Assembly (NCBI GenBank): GCA_947567625.1
Contig: CANONN010000011.1
Coordinates: 1-64,000 of the forward strand
DNA from: an uncultured Roseburia sp.
GTDB taxonomy: Bacteria > Bacillota > Clostridia > Lachnospirales > Lachnospiraceae
Reading direction: 5' to 3'
DNA length: 64,000 nucleotides
Positions 55,095 to 63,814 of this stretch are shown here, in pieces (position 1 is the first letter of the stretch; every line of letters begins with the position of its first letter). The position numbers and the translations under genes were made by a program. The notes beneath the pieces are model-generated. The model saw nothing but the letters and a program-made list of their open reading frames with translations, did no database searches and was not told the DNA's origin.

Positions 55095-56519
55095 ATGCAA
55101 TATACCGAAATCTGTTGGGACATGGTGTCATTTGCTTATAAAATCATATATATTGCGATTACGGCAGAGAGCTTTTCCTGCCTGATGAAACCGTTTATCG
55201 AAAAAAAAAGCGCATTAAAAACAGGAGCGGCGTATTTTTGTGTGATGGCGCTGCTTTTAACCATACCCAACGACTTGGGCAATATTGTGGCGTACAGCCT
55301 GGGGATGTGCGCGGCATTGATCGTGATGTGTCAAACGGACCGCAGAAACTATGAGCAGAAATTGTTTCTGGCGGTCACTTTTTATGCGCTGCGGGCGCTC
55401 TCGGCCGCCCTGGTAAATATTTTTTACGCCGGGATGGACAAGTTTATATTAAACAAATTTGCCAACGCGTCGTTGGGCGTAAATTTTTGGGCGTTTTTTG
55501 TCGTAACTGTCATCTATGCCGCGCTGCAATTCGCCGTGCTTCGAGCTGCTGTTATGCTGCTGCTGCGCGTGTATAAAAACAAACGGGAAAATTTGACGAG
55601 GGAAGAAACCGCAATGCTGCTTGTGCCTTCTCTCGTGGCGGTGGCGGGTAACGAGATTCAAAAAAATTATCAGTGGATGTTGGAAGATTCCTTTCACTAC
55701 TGGGAGGACCCGTTTGTGGGATGGAAAGTTTTGTATGCCGTTTTTTCCTTTGTGTCGATTTTTGTGATGACGCTTTTGTTTCAAAAAATAAGGGAGGAGC
55801 GGCAGGAGTCTTTACAGCGCGAACTGTTGTCGCTTCAGCTGGAGCATACCAGGGAGCATATTGCGCAGGTGGAGAGCTTGTATCAGGATATCCGCAGTTT
55901 AAAGCACGATATGGCCAATCATGTGGTCACGCTCGAGAGGCTTTGCGGCAGGGGGGAGAGCGAGGAGGCGAGACGGTATGTGCAACACCTGAAGGAGCAG
56001 TATTTTGAGACAGCGGGCGCAGTTCGGACAGGCCATCCGGTGACCGATGTAATCCTGCGGGAGAAGAGCTGTGAGGCGGCGGTAAAAGGGATAGAATTTT
56101 CATGCGATTTTCACTATCCCAGGGACACCGATGTAGATGCCTTTGACGTCAGTATTATCTTAAACAACGGCCTGCAAAATGCATTCGAGGCAGCCGCGCG
56201 CGAGACCGTGCGAAAGGTTTCGGTCAGCTCTTATTGGAAGAACCATATGTTTATGATCGAAATTGTCAACAGTTTCACCGGGAAATTGGTCCGGGACGCG
56301 GAAAGCGGACTGCCGATCACGACCAAAAAAATAAAGGGGGAACACGGCTACGGCTTGCGCAATATAGAAAAAGTCGCGCAAAAATATTTTGGGGCGATGG
56401 AGATCGAAACGGAGGAGGGCCGCGTTCGGCTGACGGTCATGATGCAGATGCAGGAGGGGCCGGGAAAGCCATTCGCCTGCGATACCGCGCCATGTCATAA
56501 AGAGGAGCGCGATTTGTAA
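55095..56519 (+). CDS. GHKL-domain sensor histidine kinase (AgrC-like)
   Basis: A 474-residue kinase from the ATG at 55095 (MQYTEICWDM). The N-terminal half has six or seven membrane helices, as in AgrC-like receptors. The linker is a coiled coil, with the phospho-acceptor His in DIRSLKHDMANHVVTLE. The C-terminal GHKL ATPase domain has NNGLQNAFEAA and GEHGYGLRNIEKVA. It partners the regulator just upstream. The trigger is likely a peptide or lipid signal at the membrane; none can be named. Confidence 0.9.
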   Translation: MQYTEICWDMVSFAYKIIYIAITAESFSCLMKPFIEKKSALKTGAAYFCVMALLLTIPNDLGNIVAYSLGMCAALIVMCQTDRRNYEQKLFLAVTFYALRALSAALVNIFYAGMDKFILNKFANASLGVNFWAFFVVTVIYAALQFAVLRAAVMLLLRVYKNKRENLTREETAMLLVPSLVAVAGNEIQKNYQWMLEDSFHYWEDPFVGWKVLYAVFSFVSIFVMTLLFQKIREERQESLQRELLSLQLEHTREHIAQVESLYQDIRSLKHDMANHVVTLERLCGRGESEEARRYVQHLKEQYFETAGAVRTGHPVTDVILREKSCEAAVKGIEFSCDFHYPRDTDVDAFDVSIILNNGLQNAFEAAARETVRKVSVSSYWKNHMFMIEIVNSFTGKLVRDAESGLPITTKKIKGEHGYGLRNIEKVAQKYFGAMEIETEEGRVRLTVMMQMQEGPGKPFACDTAPCHKEERDL

Positions 56520-56672
56520 TGTCTGGCTGTGTCTTCCATATAAGTGAGAAGCGAAAATTACCCGATATAGAGAATAGATATCCAAGGTGATGGAGCGCAG
56601 AGAGTGAGAGAAGTCTTTTGCTCCCAAGTAAGCTTGTGATTGTGCAAAGATAGCGCGGAAAGGGAGACAGAT

Positions 56673-57095
56673 ATGGAAGTGGAAAAAAACAAGAAAACGG
56701 AATATGAGGAACGGCAAGAGCACGGCAGGACAAACAGGGCGAGGGATGATTTTGAGGATAGAAGAAGGTTTCAGCGCAAGATCGCGCGCAAGATTTATAA
56801 AAAGGAGCTTATGAAAAAGCAATTATTAAAAAAACAGCGCCAAAAGCTGCTGCTAAAGCAATGGCTCGAACTCAAGCAGCGCAGGGAGAAGATGTTTGCA
56901 GAGAGTGCAAAGTTACGGTGGGAGAATTATGATCGTTTCCTGCGGGAACGCATCGAGTGCAGAGTGGAGGAAAAGCAGCAGGAGTGCGACAGAATCATAA
57001 AGGCTGCCAAGGCCGCTTCGGCATATGAGAAGAACTTCAGGATGGAAGAGGACGAACGTTTCTATCAAAAAAGAAGTCAGACAAAAAGCGATTGA
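56673..57095 (+). CDS. Highly charged coiled-coil protein of unknown function
   Basis: A 140-residue protein, very rich in Lys, Arg, Glu and Gln, predicted as one long alpha-helical coil with no hydrophobic core or membrane segment. The middle part is strongly basic (KKELMKKQLLKKQRQKLLLK). AAGGGAGACAG precedes the ATG, and an intrinsic terminator follows the stop, so it looks like a real transcribed gene. I recognise no family. A nucleic-acid-binding or scaffold role is possible but unsupported. Confidence 0.6.
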   Translation: MEVEKNKKTEYEERQEHGRTNRARDDFEDRRRFQRKIARKIYKKELMKKQLLKKQRQKLLLKQWLELKQRREKMFAESAKLRWENYDRFLRERIECRVEEKQQECDRIIKAAKAASAYEKNFRMEEDERFYQKRSQTKSD

Positions 57096-57119
57096 ACGAA
57101 GCGCAAAGGCAGAGGAAAG

Positions 57120-57163
57120 GAGCCGGGATTGCAAGAGATTCCAGGCTCTTTCTTATTTTTTAC
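57120..57163 (+). terminator. Intrinsic terminator after the coiled-coil gene
   Basis: Stem GAGCCGGGATT/ATTCCAGGCTC (9 of 11 pairs, 7-base loop; 57120-57148), then TTTCTTATTTTTT. It isolates the following ECF promoter from upstream transcription. Confidence 0.7.
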
Positions 57164-57201
57164 GAAAAGAATTATTTTTTCCGGCTGTTGTTAAAATTTT
57201 A

Positions 57202-57230
57202 TGTAACGAAACGGGAGTTTTCCCGTCTAA
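57202..57230 (+). promoter_or_regulatory. ECF sigma-factor promoter (probable autoregulation)
   Basis: TGTAAC at 57202-57207, a 16-base spacer and CGTCTAA at 57224-57230. It fits the ECF pattern and matches the -10 box at 16034. Transcription would start near 57236, so the ATG at 57234 cannot be the start codon of the sigma gene. Confidence 0.75.
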
Positions 57231-57260
57231 TCTATGAAAGCAGGAGGAGGTGATAAGCTT

Positions 57261-57740
57261 GTGTCTATGGAAAAATGGTATTGTGCCTATTACATGGATG
57301 TCTATTCCTTTGCCATGACGATAGTGAAAAATGCCGATCTGGCAGAGGAGATCACACAGGAAACCTTTTATCGCGCTATGAGAAGCCGTTTTTTGGGGAA
57401 GTCAAGCGAATTGACATGGCTGTGTGCGATCGCCAAAAATCTGTGTACGGATGCGCTGCGGGCGGGAAGTAAAACGGAAGAGATCGCGGAGGACATGCAG
57501 GATGGCATGAACGTAGAACAGATGGTCATGGACAAAGCGTCGACGCTTGCCATACATCAGGCGCTTCATGTGATGGAGGAACCTTATAAAGAAGTATTTT
57601 CTCTGCGCATATTTGGGGAGCTGCCATTTGCCGAGATCGGCATGATATTCGGGAAAACGGAAAATTGGGCGAGGGTGACGTACCATCGGGCGAAGCTGAA
57701 GCTGCAGCGTAAGCTACAGCTTGAAAGCGGAGACAGATAA
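57261..57740 (+). CDS. ECF-type RNA polymerase sigma factor
   Basis: A sigma factor of about 159 residues from GTG 57261 (or ATG 57267). AGGAGGAGGTGAT ends seven bases before the GTG. Region 2 is MDVYSFAMTIVKNADLAEEITQETFYRA; region 4 is LPFAEIGMIFGKTENWARVTYHRAK. It is followed after 23 bases by a zinc-type anti-sigma factor. The promoter just upstream has ECF boxes, so the pair should be self-activating once the anti-sigma factor releases it. The signal is unknown. Confidence 0.93.
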   Translation: MSMEKWYCAYYMDVYSFAMTIVKNADLAEEITQETFYRAMRSRFLGKSSELTWLCAIAKNLCTDALRAGSKTEEIAEDMQDGMNVEQMVMDKASTLAIHQALHVMEEPYKEVFSLRIFGELPFAEIGMIFGKTENWARVTYHRAKLKLQRKLQLESGDR

Positions 57741-57763
57741 CCCGGAGGAAAAGGAGGAATGAA

Positions 57764-58756
57764 ATGAAATATCAATGTGATATGATAGAAGATCTGCTGC
57801 CTTTATATCAGGACCACATATGCAGTGAAGCGAGCAGACAAATCGTGGAAGAGCATTTGCAGGAATGTGAACATTGCAGGAGTACCGTTGGGCTTATGCG
57901 GGATGCTTCGCTGGAAAACCAACTGCAAAAAGAGTGCGGCCATGTTTTGGCGGAGCACAGAAAAAGCGAAAACAGAAAGATGATAACGGCCGGCGCTGTG
58001 ACCGCGGCAATCCTGCTTATTCCGGTTATCGTCTGTCTGATCTGCAATCTTGCGGTCGGTCACGGACTGGACTGGTTTTTTATTGTGCTGACCGCGATTT
58101 TGCTGACGGCGTCGCTGCTGGTGGTGCCCATGGTGGCGGCGGAAAAGAAATTATTGTGGACACTTTTGTGCAGCACATGCGCGCTGCTGGCACTGCTGTT
58201 GACCTGCTGTATTTACAGCGGAGGAAATTGGTTCTTTGTGGCGGCGGTGTCCTGTCTGTTCGGCATATCGCTGATCTTTGCGCCCTATGTCGTCCGTGCG
58301 ATTGCTCTGCCCCAAAAGCTGCAAAAACATAAGGCGCTGCTGGTTTATCTGTGGGACAGCCTCTGGCTGTATCTGCTGCTGATCGTCTGCGGCATATTTG
58401 TAGGGGGAGGCCATACTTACTGGAAGGTATCGCTGGCAGTTGCGACGTATTATGTAGTACTGGCATTTTTATGGGTTTTGATACTGCGCTATCTGCGCTG
58501 GAACCGCTGGACGAAAGCAGGGGTTTTGACGATTCTGACGGGCATATGGGGCGGCCTTACCAACGATGTCATCAAGCGCTTTCTTCCCTCGGCAAACGGC
58601 GGATTGGAGCATGTGGATTTGTCGCAGGGATTTTCTGTGCGCGATGTGGATGTGTTTGGGGCCAATATACATTTGACGGTCCTGGTGGTATCCATCCTGG
58701 CAGGTATCGTATGCCTGCTTGTTGGCATCGGCAAAGGAAAAGGGGATAAAGAGTGA
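57764..58756 (+). CDS. Zinc-binding anti-sigma factor, membrane protein
   Basis: A 330-residue protein. The N-terminus is a putative zinc-finger domain with His31, Cys35 and Cys38 (EEHLQECEHC), the HxxxCxxC signature of ZAS anti-sigma factors. It is followed by about eight membrane helices (from residue 72), so it lacks a large external sensor and probably senses changes in the membrane or through a partner. AAAGGAGG precedes the ATG. It is the second gene of the sigma operon. Confidence 0.9.
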   Translation: MKYQCDMIEDLLPLYQDHICSEASRQIVEEHLQECEHCRSTVGLMRDASLENQLQKECGHVLAEHRKSENRKMITAGAVTAAILLIPVIVCLICNLAVGHGLDWFFIVLTAILLTASLLVVPMVAAEKKLLWTLLCSTCALLALLLTCCIYSGGNWFFVAAVSCLFGISLIFAPYVVRAIALPQKLQKHKALLVYLWDSLWLYLLLIVCGIFVGGGHTYWKVSLAVATYYVVLAFLWVLILRYLRWNRWTKAGVLTILTGIWGGLTNDVIKRFLPSANGGLEHVDLSQGFSVRDVDVFGANIHLTVLVVSILAGIVCLLVGIGKGKGDKE

Positions 58757-58812
58757 CGGTTTGGATTAAAGTGTTGCGATATTTGACGGAATGATTGCCG
58801 AGCGCGTTTCTT

Positions 58813-58823
58813 TGTGTTATACT
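58813..58823 (+). promoter_or_regulatory. Extended -10 promoter for the small conserved protein
   Basis: TGTTATACT, an extended -10 box, lies about 45 bases before the ATG at 58867. No clear -35 box is seen. Confidence 0.4.
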
Positions 58824-58866
58824 AAAAAAGTAACATTAACACAATATAATAGGGGAGGAGAAATGA

Positions 58867-59079
58867 ATGTTTCGCAGAAGGATCATTGAGAAGAGGACGT
58901 ACGACAAAGAAAAACTTAAGCCGGTTTTAAAGTGCAGTATCTGCAATGGAGAGCAGGTCGCCGGATTTAAAAACAGACAGACCGGCAAATTCGAGGAAGT
59001 CATGTTCATACGCGACACAAAAGACCTGGCACAATTCCTGGAGATGTATGAGTTGAGTTCCGTTGAGAAAGAGTATTAA
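58867..59079 (+). CDS. Small conserved Lachnospiraceae protein
   Basis: A 70-residue protein of a type common in Lachnospiraceae, with CSICNGEQVAGFKNRQTGKF as its core and an ending of the type EFLEMYEL. The CxxC pair may bind metal, though only one pair is present. Database entries often call such proteins aspartate dehydrogenase, which is impossible for this length. Function unknown. GGGGAGGAG precedes the ATG, and a strong terminator follows, so it is a single-gene transcript. Confidence 0.8.
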   Translation: MFRRRIIEKRTYDKEKLKPVLKCSICNGEQVAGFKNRQTGKFEEVMFIRDTKDLAQFLEMYELSSVEKEY

Positions 59080-59100
59080 AAAACAAAAGCGTAGAATATC

Positions 59101-59155
59101 AAATCCCTTGTCTTGCCCGTCCGGGCACAGACGAGGGATTTGTTTGTTGTTGCTT
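59101..59155 (+). terminator. Intrinsic terminator after the small conserved gene
   Basis: A long stem, AAATCCCTTGTCTTGCCC with GGGCACAGACGAGGGATTT (three interruptions), loop GTCC, then TTTGTTGTTGCTTT. Confidence 0.85.
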
Positions 59156-59256
59156 TGTGTTGCGAAGCGATTCGTTTTCCTTTCATCAACTGTAAGTGTT
59201 TTTGCGAGTGGCACTGTGCTATGATACATTCAGAATCCATAAGGAGGCAGGAAACG

Positions 59257-60030
59257 ATGGAACCTATTCTTGAAATTGAATCGTTAAAGAAATATTATGG
59301 CAAGTCCAAAAACCAGACCAGGGCGCTGGACGGTATTACCTTTCAGGTAATGCCCGGAGAATTTCTGGGCATTATGGGAAGCAGCGGGTCGGGCAAAACG
59401 ACGCTGTTAAACTGTATTGCCACCGTAGTTTGGCCTGACGCCGGAAGTATCGCCATGAACGGCAGGCAGATACAAAAGCTGGAGGGAGCGGCGCTGGCGG
59501 AATACCGCGGAAAAGAGATCGGTTATCTGTTTCAGAACTTTGAATTGCTTGATAACCTGACGGGATATGAAAATATCATGCTTCCGCTGTCTCTTCACGG
59601 CGTGCCGGAGCAGGAAGGAAAACGGCGCCTGGAACAGCTGGCGGCCTATCTGGAAGTAAAAGACGTCCTGCACAAATTTCCGGCGCAGATGTCAGGCGGG
59701 CAGAAGCAGAGGATTGCGGCGGCCAGATCATTGATTTTAAAGCCGGCGGTTATTCTGGCCGATGAGCCGACCGGAGCCCTCGATTCCAAAAACGCGCGGA
59801 CATTGATGGAAAAACTGCTTGGATTAAACCGGGAAGAACAGGCCACTATTTTGATGGTGACGCATGACTGCAATGCCGCCAGTTACTGCCGGCGCGTTCT
59901 ATTTATACAGGACGGCGTAATCTTTCACGAGCTGAGACGCAATATCCCCGATGAGACAGGGCAGGAGTTTTACGCCCGTATTCTGCAGGTGATGGCGCAA
60001 TTGGGAGGTGGCAGTGCAAATGTTCTTTAA
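59257..60030 (+). CDS. ABC transporter ATP-binding protein (BceA-like)
   Basis: A 257-residue ATPase from the ATG at 59257, with AAGGAGG upstream; the longer open frame crosses the likely promoter (extended -10 TGCTATGAT at 59217-59225). Walker A GSSGSGKT is at 41-48, signature MSGGQ at 145-149 and Walker B VILADEP at 165-171. It is the first gene of an ATPase, permease, regulator, kinase operon, the BceAB-BceRS arrangement that senses and resists cell-wall-active peptides. Confidence 0.93.
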   Translation: MEPILEIESLKKYYGKSKNQTRALDGITFQVMPGEFLGIMGSSGSGKTTLLNCIATVVWPDAGSIAMNGRQIQKLEGAALAEYRGKEIGYLFQNFELLDNLTGYENIMLPLSLHGVPEQEGKRRLEQLAAYLEVKDVLHKFPAQMSGGQKQRIAAARSLILKPAVILADEPTGALDSKNARTLMEKLLGLNREEQATILMVTHDCNAASYCRRVLFIQDGVIFHELRRNIPDETGQEFYARILQVMAQLGGGSANVL

Positions 60031-62083
60031 ATTGGTTTCCCGCAACAGCAAAAGGAATCGGAAAGAAAACGGTTTGTTTTTTGGGGCGCTTATGGTCTCG
60101 GTGATTGTATTTTATATTGTATTGTCGCTGTCCCACCAGGATGTGATGGTTTTTTTGGCGCGTATGGAGAGCGATGCGGTGGAGCGGCTGATGGGTATCA
60201 TCCCCGTATTCTATGGACTGACGCTGTTCCTGCTGTTTTTTCTCATCTATTATGCCAGCCGGTTTCAACTGGAACGGCGCAGACACGAGTTCGGCGTTTA
60301 CCTCATGTTTGGTATGCGCCGTATCAAGCTCTTTGCCATGCTGCTGGCGGAAGATCTCCGCAACAGTTTGATTTCCCTGGCGATCGGACTGCCTGTTGCC
60401 GTCTTGCTCTCGGAACTCATCAGTTTGATAACGGCCCGTCTGGTGGGAATCGGCATGATCGGTCATCGGTTCTCATTCTCGCCGCAGGCAGCGCTTTGGA
60501 CCGCAATCGGATTTCTGTCGATCAAATTTATAGCTTTTTTGATATTAAGCGGCAGAATCAGCAGTCAGACCATCGGCGCACTGATGGCCTGGCCGCCGGC
60601 CGGGGTCAAAAGGCAGATGCCGCCGGTTGTCTATGCGGTGTCCATGGTGATTGGCATAGCGGGCCTGGCCGCCGCTTATGTTCTTGCTGTCTATGGCGAT
60701 GCATGGTATGATATCAGGCAGATGGGAATTACTCTTGCACTTGGGACGGCCGGAACTTGGCTGCTGTTTTTTGGTATGCGCTTTGTCATCGGCCTTGCGG
60801 TGCGCTCAGGAAAACATGACCGCAGGCTCCATGTATTTCATTTCCGCCAGATTCAGGAGACGGTCATCCAGCGCTCCGGTACGCTCGCCGTCTGCTCTCT
60901 TTTGATGCTTGCCGCTCTTTGCTGTTTTGGGGCGGGGGTGGCGATCTCACGTTTCTACGGGGAGTCTGAGCCGCATGTGTTGGACTATACGTTTGACGGG
61001 AGTATAAACGGGGACACTCCCGGCCAGATTCGGCAGAAGCTGACCGCGCAGCAGTTGGATGTAGAGTTTTTGGAGCTGTTTGAGATGAGGGTGGGACATA
61101 TCCGCACTGCGGAGGATATCGACCATGCCTTTGCGATGGAGCCGCTTATGGAGGCGCTGCGCCAAAGGAAGCCGTCGAGAGAACGCGACGTACTTTTGAA
61201 TAATCTTTCGTACGCGACGTATCCTTATGTGATCTCACAGAGCGGTTATAACCGGCTATTGGCCGCGGCGGATCTGCCTGCGCTTACCTTGGGAGAAAAG
61301 GAAGCTGCCGTTTATATGGACAGGGAGTTTGCCGATGCCAAAAGATCAGAGATACTCAATGATATTTTAAAGACAGGACCGAAAGCCAGTCTGGACGGAA
61401 CGGAAATTACGCTGACCGGGAGCGTGCAGACGACAAAGCTTGTCACAGACCGCTCGATCACGCTTTCCTTTGCGCTGATTCTCGCGGACGAAGTGTTTGA
61501 CTATTATACGCAGGGTGATTATGATGTTTATCTGAACGGTATTCTTGCAAAACGCGAGTCGGGAAACGGCGGCCTTATGGCTGCGATTTCCGAGATGAAC
61601 CGGAAACTGGATGAAGCCGGCGTTCCCTATGAGAGCTATCTGCAAAATATGGGGCGGCAGCTCTTTTATATGGTGGCGTCCAGCTATATTACCATGTATC
61701 TGGCGATTATTTTTCTGATGATTGCCAATACTGTGATCGGCGTACAATTTTTGATGAACCAGCAGCAGACCGGCCGCCGCTATCTAACGCTGATACGTTT
61801 GGGTGCGACACATGATGTTTTGTGCGGCTCGTCGCGCCGACAGATCAACTGGTATTTTGGCCTTCCCATCGCAGCTGCGGTTTGCAGCAGTATCTTTGGC
61901 GTGTATGCGCTGCTCACCGGGATTTTATCTTCGCGGTCGAGGGGCAGTTTACCCGAAATGATGATCGTCTCTTTTGTGATGATTCTGGTATTGTGCGTGA
62001 TAGAATATTTTTATATTGCAGCGGTAAAGAGGGCCAGCGACCGCTATCTGCTGACGCTCATGGTGCCGGAGCGGGAAGAATAA
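60020..62083 (+). CDS. BceB-like FtsX permease
   Basis: A 687-residue permease from MFFKLVSRNSKRNRKENG (GTG starts at 60008 and 60014 are possible). It has ten predicted helices, with an FtsX block (about 50-190), a large extracytoplasmic domain between helices 7 and 8 (about 310-520), and a final FtsX block. This is the BceB layout, clearly different from the MacB-like permease at 1577. The large outer domain binds the peptide or its complex and helps to control the kinase. It overlaps the ATPase gene by 11 bases. Confidence 0.92.
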   Translation: MFFKLVSRNSKRNRKENGLFFGALMVSVIVFYIVLSLSHQDVMVFLARMESDAVERLMGIIPVFYGLTLFLLFFLIYYASRFQLERRRHEFGVYLMFGMRRIKLFAMLLAEDLRNSLISLAIGLPVAVLLSELISLITARLVGIGMIGHRFSFSPQAALWTAIGFLSIKFIAFLILSGRISSQTIGALMAWPPAGVKRQMPPVVYAVSMVIGIAGLAAAYVLAVYGDAWYDIRQMGITLALGTAGTWLLFFGMRFVIGLAVRSGKHDRRLHVFHFRQIQETVIQRSGTLAVCSLLMLAALCCFGAGVAISRFYGESEPHVLDYTFDGSINGDTPGQIRQKLTAQQLDVEFLELFEMRVGHIRTAEDIDHAFAMEPLMEALRQRKPSRERDVLLNNLSYATYPYVISQSGYNRLLAAADLPALTLGEKEAAVYMDREFADAKRSEILNDILKTGPKASLDGTEITLTGSVQTTKLVTDRSITLSFALILADEVFDYYTQGDYDVYLNGILAKRESGNGGLMAAISEMNRKLDEAGVPYESYLQNMGRQLFYMVASSYITMYLAIIFLMIANTVIGVQFLMNQQQTGRRYLTLIRLGATHDVLCGSSRRQINWYFGLPIAAAVCSSIFGVYALLTGILSSRSRGSLPEMMIVSFVMILVLCVIEYFYIAAVKRASDRYLLTLMVPEREE

Positions 62084-62102
62084 TTGTGAGGAAATGCAGC
62101 AT

Positions 62103-62783
62103 ATGAAACGCATTGCAGTTGTGGAAGACGAACTTTTTATGAGAGAAGAATTATCCGATCTGTTGCGCAAGGCCGGTTATGAGGTCCGGGAGATCACGGA
62201 ATTTTTGGATGTGACGGGTCAGCTTCTTCTGTGTTCCCCCGATTTGATTCTGCTCGATTTGAATTTGCCGGGGGTCAGCGGATTTCAAATTTGCAGGGAA
62301 TTAAAACAAAAAAGCTCCGCGCCGGTTCTGGTGCTGACCTCGCGCGATCAGATGCGGGATGAATTACATGCCCTGAAGCTGGGGGCGGATGAGTATTTGA
62401 CAAAACCGTGCAGGAAAGAGCGGCTTTTGGCCCGCGTGGCCAATGTGATGAAGCGATATGAGGGCCGCCCGAACCTGCTCGAGGGCCCGGGCTTCCTTTT
62501 GGACCGACAGACGTACACGCTGTATATGGACAATCAGTCTGTCATTCTGCCGAAAAATCAGGGAAGGATACTGGAAGTGCTTATGAGCCATGGGGATGAG
62601 GCGGCGACAAAGGAAGAGCTGTGTGTGGCGATCTGGGGAACGACGGAATTTATTGACGAAAATGCGCTCCAGGTCAACCTCACGCGTTTGAAAAAGACGA
62701 TGGCAGGACTTGGGATGCGCCGGCAGATAGTACCAATCCGCGGGGTCGGTTACCGGCTCACGGAGGAGGGAGGCGCGCTATGA
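62103..62783 (+). CDS. OmpR-family response regulator (BceR-like)
   Basis: A 226-residue regulator from MKRIAVVEDE; nine bases further upstream is another ATG, with poorer spacing to GAGG. The receiver domain has VEDE, the phospho-acceptor Asp52 in ILLDLNLPG and Lys in TKPCRKE. The winged-helix domain ends GVGYRLTEEG. It would control the operon's own promoter near 59200. The kinase gene overlaps by four bases. Confidence 0.93.
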   Translation: MKRIAVVEDELFMREELSDLLRKAGYEVREITEFLDVTGQLLLCSPDLILLDLNLPGVSGFQICRELKQKSSAPVLVLTSRDQMRDELHALKLGADEYLTKPCRKERLLARVANVMKRYEGRPNLLEGPGFLLDRQTYTLYMDNQSVILPKNQGRILEVLMSHGDEAATKEELCVAIWGTTEFIDENALQVNLTRLKKTMAGLGMRRQIVPIRGVGYRLTEEGGAL

Positions 62784-63814
62784 AGCAAGGGGTCAGGCGC
62801 ATTTGGCCGTATCTTCCCTGGCTTTTGCTTTTGCTGGGAGTGGACGGGTTTGCGGCATTGCTCTTATGGATTGCCGATGCGCAGGCGTTTTATGCCATGG
62901 CGGCTTTGATCGTGCTGGCGACCGTGTTATTTTTTTCGGGCGTATGTGTTTTGCTGATGCGCCGGGAACAAAAAAGAGAACAGGCATTGATCAATTTTCT
63001 CGACAGCCCGGACGATTATCACGAAGAGCTGCTTATCGGGGCAGTTGCCGCGCCGCACAGAGAATATATCAAACGGCTGGGCAGACTGTTTCGCGCGCAG
63101 CAGTCCGCCCATGCCGGTCTGCAATCGCAGTTAAGCGATTATGAGGAATATGTGGAAGCCTGGGCACATGAGATTAAGACGCCGCTTTCCCTGCTGACGT
63201 TTTTGCTGGACAACCGCAGAGAGGAATTGCCGGCGGCGGTAAGTGTCAAATTAGACTATATCAGAAACCGCCTGCAGGAGTGCGTTGACCAGATGCTGTT
63301 TTATGCACGGCTCGGCGGCACGAGGAAAGATTATCTGTTGGAAAACTTGAGCGTTCGCACATGTGTGGAGGAGGTGCTTTTGGAGTATCAGCCGCTGTTG
63401 GAGGAAAAGGGATTTCAGATCAGCTCCCGATTGTCGGACGACCTGGTTTTTTCGGACCGCAGGGGGCTGCGTTTCCTTTTGGGGCAGATCATTGGCAATT
63501 CTGTCAAATATTGCGGCGGCGAACCGGAGCTATGCTTCCGGACCTTTGAGAAAGACGGCCGTTTTGTTTTGAGTATCGGCGACAATGGCATCGGCGTCCG
63601 CCGCTGTGATCTGCCCTATATTTTTGAAAAAGGCTTTACCGGCGGTTTGGGGGAAGAGAGAAAAAGGGCAACCGGTATGGGACTTTATCTCGCCAAAGAA
63701 ATGGCAAAAGAATTAAACCTTACCCTGTACGCGCAGTCCGACTGGGGGAGTGGGTTTGAGATGCAGATCTCGTTTCCCGTGGTGCAAAAGACGCCCGATC
63801 ATTGCGATTCATAA
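62780..63814 (+). CDS. Intramembrane-sensing histidine kinase (BceS-like)
   Basis: A 344-residue kinase. Two membrane helices (about 11-31 and 38-60) are joined by a very short outer loop, the mark of intramembrane-sensing kinases that read the state of the partner transporter rather than bind the drug. The H-box is AWAHEIKTPLSLL with His130. The ATPase domain has IGNSVKYCG, DNGIGVRRCDL and GMGLYLAKEMA. It is the last gene of the operon and its end overlaps the convergent EamA gene by six bases. Confidence 0.93.
   Translation: MKQGVRRIWPYLPWLLLLLGVDGFAALLLWIADAQAFYAMAALIVLATVLFFSGVCVLLMRREQKREQALINFLDSPDDYHEELLIGAVAAPHREYIKRLGRLFRAQQSAHAGLQSQLSDYEEYVEAWAHEIKTPLSLLTFLLDNRREELPAAVSVKLDYIRNRLQECVDQMLFYARLGGTRKDYLLENLSVRTCVEEVLLEYQPLLEEKGFQISSRLSDDLVFSDRRGLRFLLGQIIGNSVKYCGGEPELCFRTFEKDGRFVLSIGDNGIGVRRCDLPYIFEKGFTGGLGEERKRATGMGLYLAKEMAKELNLTLYAQSDWGSGFEMQISFPVVQKTPDHCDS

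Noticed and set aside
57234-57260. ATG at 57234 as start of the second ECF sigma gene
   Set aside because: It lies at or before the expected transcription start and upstream of the AGGAGG site.
58867-59079. Aspartate dehydrogenase
   Set aside because: The name is often attached to this family, but 70 residues cannot hold a dehydrogenase and no nucleotide-binding motif is present.
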